From Fimbriimonadaceae bacterium (lineage in GTDB: Bacteria; Armatimonadota; UBA10988), in NCBI GenBank assembly GCA_020850355.1, contig JADZEX010000050.1, positions 124,001 to 188,000 of the forward strand: 64,000 nucleotides of DNA, given 5' to 3'. The notes under the pieces are model-generated. The model did not search any database. It saw nothing but the letters and a program-made list of their open reading frames with translations, and was not told the origin of the DNA. Positions 60,740-64,000 of the stretch are shown here, piece after piece; the stretch's first letter is position 1; every line of letters starts with the position of its first letter. A program made the position numbers and the translations under genes.

Positions 60740-62140
60740 TCACAGTGTCGCCTGATGCGGCGCAATCTCGTCCAAGAGTTGTCGCAGATGCGCCGATGCC
60801 GGCAGTTGTCCGTGGTTGTACATTCGCCACAAGATCAGCTCTCGGCCCACGCCATACTGATCGGTCAACGCGGTCACCTGCGTCTCCAACTCGGCTTCGA
60901 GCGACGCCAGGGCGGCGACCGATCCGGGCAGCAACAGCTCTGCGGCGAAAGCGTTGGCTCGCTGTTCGTGCCCGTACCGTCGTGCCAGGCCGTTTACCTG
61001 CCCAACCGGCAACTCCGTGTCGCGGTCAAGGAGCAGATGGCAGATCTCGTGCGCGATGGTGGCGCGCCGGCCGGGCATGGTCTGTGAGAAGCGCCCCGTC
61101 GGGTTGATGATCACGCCGGGTCCGTGCTGGTGGCCCCAGAAGCTGACTGCCTCAACCCGGCTGGAGGGCAGCTCCAGTTCCACCACCAGCACCTTCCAGC
61201 GCCCGAGCAGATCGGCGGGCTCCAGTCGCTCCCGCTTGCGGCACAGCCGCAGACGCAGCCAGCGAGCGGCATGATATCCCTGCTGCGCGGGATGCTTGTC
61301 CAAGACCTCTACAACGACTTCTGACGCTTCCCTGGAGAGCGTGTCGAGCTCCGGTGTGAGCATGGCAGGAGCCTGTCGGATCTGATCCGTGACCATCCGA
61401 ACGACACTCACGGGGACCACCTGGCGCAGGCTGCGGGCCGCCATCTGGAGGGAGGTCGCTTGCGGGCTGTGGGGATCGTAGCCCAGGAACTCCGCCAGAT
61501 CGGCGCCGGCTGCCAGCTCGGCCAGATCGTCGGCCGGCAGACCCTGAAACCGGAGGAACTGCGCCGCCGAACGAGTCGCGCGGTCCTGCCAGCGACGCAA
61601 CGCCCGCACGCCACGGCGTTCCTCGCAGCCGTTCAGCCGGGCCGCGAGTTCGTCGCCCACCTGGCGGAGGACGTCCAGAACCTGCCCGGCCGGCAGCACG
61701 ACCCGCGCGTTGGTCTCGGCGCACCCGATCACCATCGTTTGTCCCAGTCGCAGCAGGACCACGTCGGCCAGGCCCAGACCGTTCGGGGCGCCCGCCAGAT
61801 TGTGCTGCGCCCACCAGTCGAGTTGGTCCTGGCTCGGCTCATCCCCCTCGACGCGCCGGATTGCGTCCACCAAACTCGCCGGCTGGTGGGGCAGCAATGG
61901 GCTGTCCGCGGGATACCCCTCGTCGTGCAGTAGCGCCGGCCAACTGTCGCCCAGCCACTCGAGCAGATCCAGCCAGGTCCACTCGAGCGGCTTGGGCCTG
62001 GCGTTGGGCTCCAGGCTGTTCCACGGGTGCGCCGAGTCCAGCCACAGCACCAGGCCGCCGTTGGTCCGCTGCTCATCGCTACCCGCCGGTGGCTGGTCAG
62101 CCCACCGCAACTCGAATCCGAACCTGGTGGTGCCGGTCAT
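60740..62140 (-). CDS. ImmA/IrrE-family metallopeptidase with a long unrecognised N-terminal region
   Basis: The 466-residue protein carries the ImmA/IrrE (COG2856) zinc peptidase core at about 330-445: VSFWGHQHGPGVIINPTGR, HEICH (H364, E365, H368) in RRATIAHEICHLLLD, and EQRANAFAAELLLP supplying the third ligand. Family members cleave repressors or DdrO-like regulators in response to DNA damage, or act as toxins or inducers in mobile and defence modules. The first 320 residues are helical and unrecognised, with no HTH I can identify; a typical member is shorter or fused to an Xre HTH. ATG 62140 overlaps the stop of the preceding small gene as ATGA. Confidence 0.85.
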   Translation of the reverse strand: MTGTTRFGFELRWADQPPAGSDEQRTNGGLVLWLDSAHPWNSLEPNARPKPLEWTWLDLLEWLGDSWPALLHDEGYPADSPLLPHQPASLVDAIRRVEGDEPSQDQLDWWAQHNLAGAPNGLGLADVVLLRLGQTMVIGCAETNARVVLPAGQVLDVLRQVGDELAARLNGCEERRGVRALRRWQDRATRSAAQFLRFQGLPADDLAELAAGADLAEFLGYDPHSPQATSLQMAARSLRQVVPVSVVRMVTDQIRQAPAMLTPELDTLSREASEVVVEVLDKHPAQQGYHAARWLRLRLCRKRERLEPADLLGRWKVLVVELELPSSRVEAVSFWGHQHGPGVIINPTGRFSQTMPGRRATIAHEICHLLLDRDTELPVGQVNGLARRYGHEQRANAFAAELLLPGSVAALASLEAELETQVTALTDQYGVGRELILWRMYNHGQLPASAHLRQLLDEIAPHQATL

Positions 62141-62556
62141 TGGCGGGACCTCTGCTCCAGCCAGCGCTTGCTGGCACGCCGACAGCCAAGCTTGTCGGCA
62201 CGCTCCACCACGATGCTGAGAGCGATGCCTTTGCGATCCAAGTCCCTTCTCAAGATTGGGTAGCCGTGGTAGTCATCGGCCTCGGTCGGGACTGCCAGAT
62301 AGACCACCCCATCGGCGTCGTCGATGCACACCAGGCACCGCGGCCAGGCGTCCTCGTCGTCTGACTCGTAGAAGGCCATTCCAGCGTTGATCAGCTCGCG
62401 GGCCCGGCCAAGTGTCATGCCAGCGGGGCACTTACCAATGACCACGACTCCTTCGGTGACCACTTCGGCACAGGGCTGGTGCCCGACGTGTTTGTGTCGG
62501 TTGGTCCCCTTGTTGTAGCCCAGCCGGCACCGCAGGTCGCCCAGTCGCAGCGCCAT
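62137..62556 (-). CDS. Small protein of unknown family preceding ImmA/IrrE
   Basis: ATG 62556 with GGAG nine bases upstream gives 139 residues. It begins MALRLGDLRCRLGYNKGTN, has a His/Cys-bearing stretch (HKHVGHQPC), KCPAGMTLGRARELINAGM, an acidic block (YESDDEDAWPRCLVCIDD), a strand VVYLAVPT, and a basic C-terminal end (GCRRASKRWLEQRSRQ). No HTH, membrane helix or signal peptide is seen. Its stop overlaps the ImmA/IrrE start (ATGA), so the two are coupled. In this position other genomes usually carry an Xre-type repressor; here it may be the regulator, substrate or antitoxin, but none of these is shown. Confidence 0.7.
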   Translation of the reverse strand: MALRLGDLRCRLGYNKGTNRHKHVGHQPCAEVVTEGVVVIGKCPAGMTLGRARELINAGMAFYESDDEDAWPRCLVCIDDADGVVYLAVPTEADDYHGYPILRRDLDRKGIALSIVVERADKLGCRRASKRWLEQRSRQ

Positions 62557-62648
62557 CCAACCATGCTCCGACGTGGCGATGCTAACAGCGCGGGGCGCCG
62601 CGGTCAATCCGCTGCGCCCCGCACTGCCGCCGATCGGGTTGCCGGCCG

Positions 62649-64000
62649 CTACTTCTCTTCGACCGTCCAGACCCACTGGAACTTGGCCACGTTGCCGACC
62701 GCGTCGCGGACGCGGAGGGTGAGGGTGTACTCACCCGGCTCGGCGGGCAGGTCGGGGCAAGCGACGGTTTCGAAGCGGCTGTCGAAGATACCGTCGACCG
62801 GCTGGATGGCCTTCCACTCGCCGTCGTCGAGGCGCCACTCGGCGCTGCTGAGGTAGGTGCCGTCCTCGCCGAGCTTGATCTGCTTCGGCGGCCGCCCCTC
62901 ACCGGCGCGTTGGGCCGCCAGGTAGGGGCCGGTGTTGTCGACCAGGAACGGCTTCGAGACGCGCTCGGCGGACTTCGGGTCCTCGGGGTTGCGGAGGTCG
63001 TCGTGGGCGACCACCTTCACCTGATAGAACCCGTCGGCCAGCTCGCTGGTGTCCCAGGTCAGGCTGTCCTCGGACAACTTCTCTTCGGAGTCGTCGCTCT
63101 TCTTGGGCTCTTCCTTGTCCTTCGGCGGCTTGTCGCCGCTCGCTTCGGCCTTCGCGGCGCTGGCCTCGTCGGCGACCAGGCGCAGACCGCGCGGCTGGTT
63201 GGCCGCGGCGCGGGCGCCCGTGCGGTTCGGCAGAGCGACCGGCGCGTTGATCCCGGCCATCGTCTTGGCGCCGGTCCGGTTCAGCGCGGCGGCGTCATCC
63301 GAGGCGGGTGGGTCGTCGCTGGCCGGCTCGTCGTCGGTCGGCTCGGAGTCGTCCGGCTCTTCCTCGTCCACCGGCGCCTCGATCTTGGTCCACTCGGCCG
63401 ACCCGGCCTTGGCATAGTAGACGTCGAAGTGTAGTTCGTCCTCGTCCGGGTCCTCAGCCTCCCAGGAGATCTCGACCTCCTTGTTGGCCACCGCCCCTGG
63501 CTCCGGAGCGACGATGGTCACCGTCGGCGGGCGGTTGAAGGTGCGGTAGAAGACGTCAACGCGGTCGAGCCGACAGCCGTCGGCCGGCCCTTCGTTGACC
63601 AGCGTGGCGCGGAACTGCAGGTAGCGGGCCGCCGGCGAGGCGATCTGCAGGCCGCCCGCGGCGCCGCTGACCGCCGCCCAGGGGCTCCAGCCGCGGTCGG
63701 GGTAGGAGGTGTTGCCGCTCCGGGTCTCCATCACCACCCGCTGTTGCGGCGTGGTCAGCGCGCGGTACTGCAAGACGCCCCAGCGCGCGCGCATCTCGGC
63801 GTCGTGGATGGGTGAGTAGAAGTAGCCGCGCTTGTTGTTCTTCAGGTTCAGCTCGACGACTTCGCCGCTGCCGGCAATCGAGGCCACCAGCACGTCCTCG
63901 CTGCGGGCCGCGACGTCCAACATGAACGGCTCGTCGGTCCCGTAGAGCTGTGCCGTGACGTCTTCATCGTCGATCCGCAACAACTGCCCCGGCCCGGCGG
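62649..64000 (-). CDS. C-terminal part of a large secreted or surface protein (N-terminus beyond window)
   Basis: The minus-strand frame stays open to the right edge; no convincing start with a ribosome site is seen, so about 450 C-terminal residues are visible. Parts: a propeller-like end (AQLYGTDEPFMLDVAARSEDVLVASIAGSGEVVELNL); a segment (VVMETRSGNTSYPDRGWSPWAAV) typical of sandwich domains after propellers; a fibronectin/Ig-like domain (PPTVTIVAPEPGAVANKEVEISWEAEDPDED); a long acidic and Ala-rich low-complexity insert (about 63080-63380); and a final Ig-like domain (YTLTLRVRDAVGNVAKFQWVW). It is probably extracellular. Function unknown. Confidence 0.7.
   Translation of the reverse strand, partial: AGPGQLLRIDDEDVTAQLYGTDEPFMLDVAARSEDVLVASIAGSGEVVELNLKNNKRGYFYSPIHDAEMRARWGVLQYRALTTPQQRVVMETRSGNTSYPDRGWSPWAAVSGAAGGLQIASPAARYLQFRATLVNEGPADGCRLDRVDVFYRTFNRPPTVTIVAPEPGAVANKEVEISWEAEDPDEDELHFDVYYAKAGSAEWTKIEAPVDEEEPDDSEPTDDEPASDDPPASDDAAALNRTGAKTMAGINAPVALPNRTGARAAANQPRGLRLVADEASAAKAEASGDKPPKDKEEPKKSDDSEEKLSEDSLTWDTSELADGFYQVKVVAHDDLRNPEDPKSAERVSKPFLVDNTGPYLAAQRAGEGRPPKQIKLGEDGTYLSSAEWRLDDGEWKAIQPVDGIFDSRFETVACPDLPAEPGEYTLTLRVRDAVGNVAKFQWVWTVEEK

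Overview
This window comes from a high-GC bacterial chromosome. Genes sit on both strands, most have clear Shine-Dalgarno sites, and many start with GTG. I see no rRNA or tRNA gene, transposase, integrase or CRISPR array. The content is rich in secreted carbohydrate-active proteins and DUF1080 proteins, with URO-D-like and sugar-isomerase TIM barrels, GH20, GH95 and GH4 enzymes, pectate lyases, a giant beta-propeller/beta-helix protein ending in a FlgD-like Ig domain, secretin-like and lipoprotein signals, and abundant toxin-antitoxin genes. This suggests a Gram-negative, polysaccharide-degrading lineage such as Planctomycetota, Armatimonadota, Hydrogenedentota or a relative. No marker gene settles the phylum.

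Layout. 1-9.8 kb: secreted LamG/DUF1080 proteins, a HicAB pair, a URO-D-like protein, a sugar isomerase-like TIM barrel, a 1080-residue hybrid histidine kinase and a short secretin-like protein. 9.8-12.1 kb: ATPase/small-protein cassette A and an unknown protein. 12.2-25.5 kb: secreted glycan-active proteins (beta-helix plus CBM9-like, GH20, GH55-like, PL10, DUF1080), interspersed with a HicB-like/tandem-Tudor fusion, a PIN toxin-antitoxin pair, a DinB-like protein and a membrane Hpt protein. 25.6-35 kb: one 3139-residue secreted protein. 35-41.5 kb: a DapA-family lyase and a potassium operon, kimA-trkA-trkA-kimA. 41.6-44 kb: GH95 fucosidase. 44-51.5 kb: a type I restriction-modification locus in the order hsdR-hsdS-[antitoxin-like, PIN]-hsdM. 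51.5-56.7 kb: an Hcp-like lipoprotein, a DUF255 protein, a zinc-ribbon membrane protein, an enolase-superfamily enzyme and a membrane-anchored P-loop GTPase-like protein. 56.7-58.3 kb: ATPase/small-protein cassette B. 58.3-64 kb: GH4 glycosidase, LamG protein, an ImmA/IrrE metallopeptidase with a small partner, and the end of a large secreted protein.

Themes. The glycan genes fit breakdown of plant or algal polysaccharides, with DUF1080, TIM-barrel, DapA-like and enolase-superfamily enzymes handling released or oxidised sugars. Genome-defence genes are dense for 64 kb. The strongest candidate for an undescribed system is the two-gene cassette present twice about 46 kb apart. Each copy encodes a 349-residue ABC-type ATPase whose 3' end overlaps a gene for a 156-159-residue protein of unknown fold. 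Each has its own extended -10 promoter exactly 21 bp before the start codon. Other unusual items are the HicB-Tudor fusion, the PIN module inside the restriction locus, and the ImmA/IrrE pair that lacks a recognisable helix-turn-helix partner.
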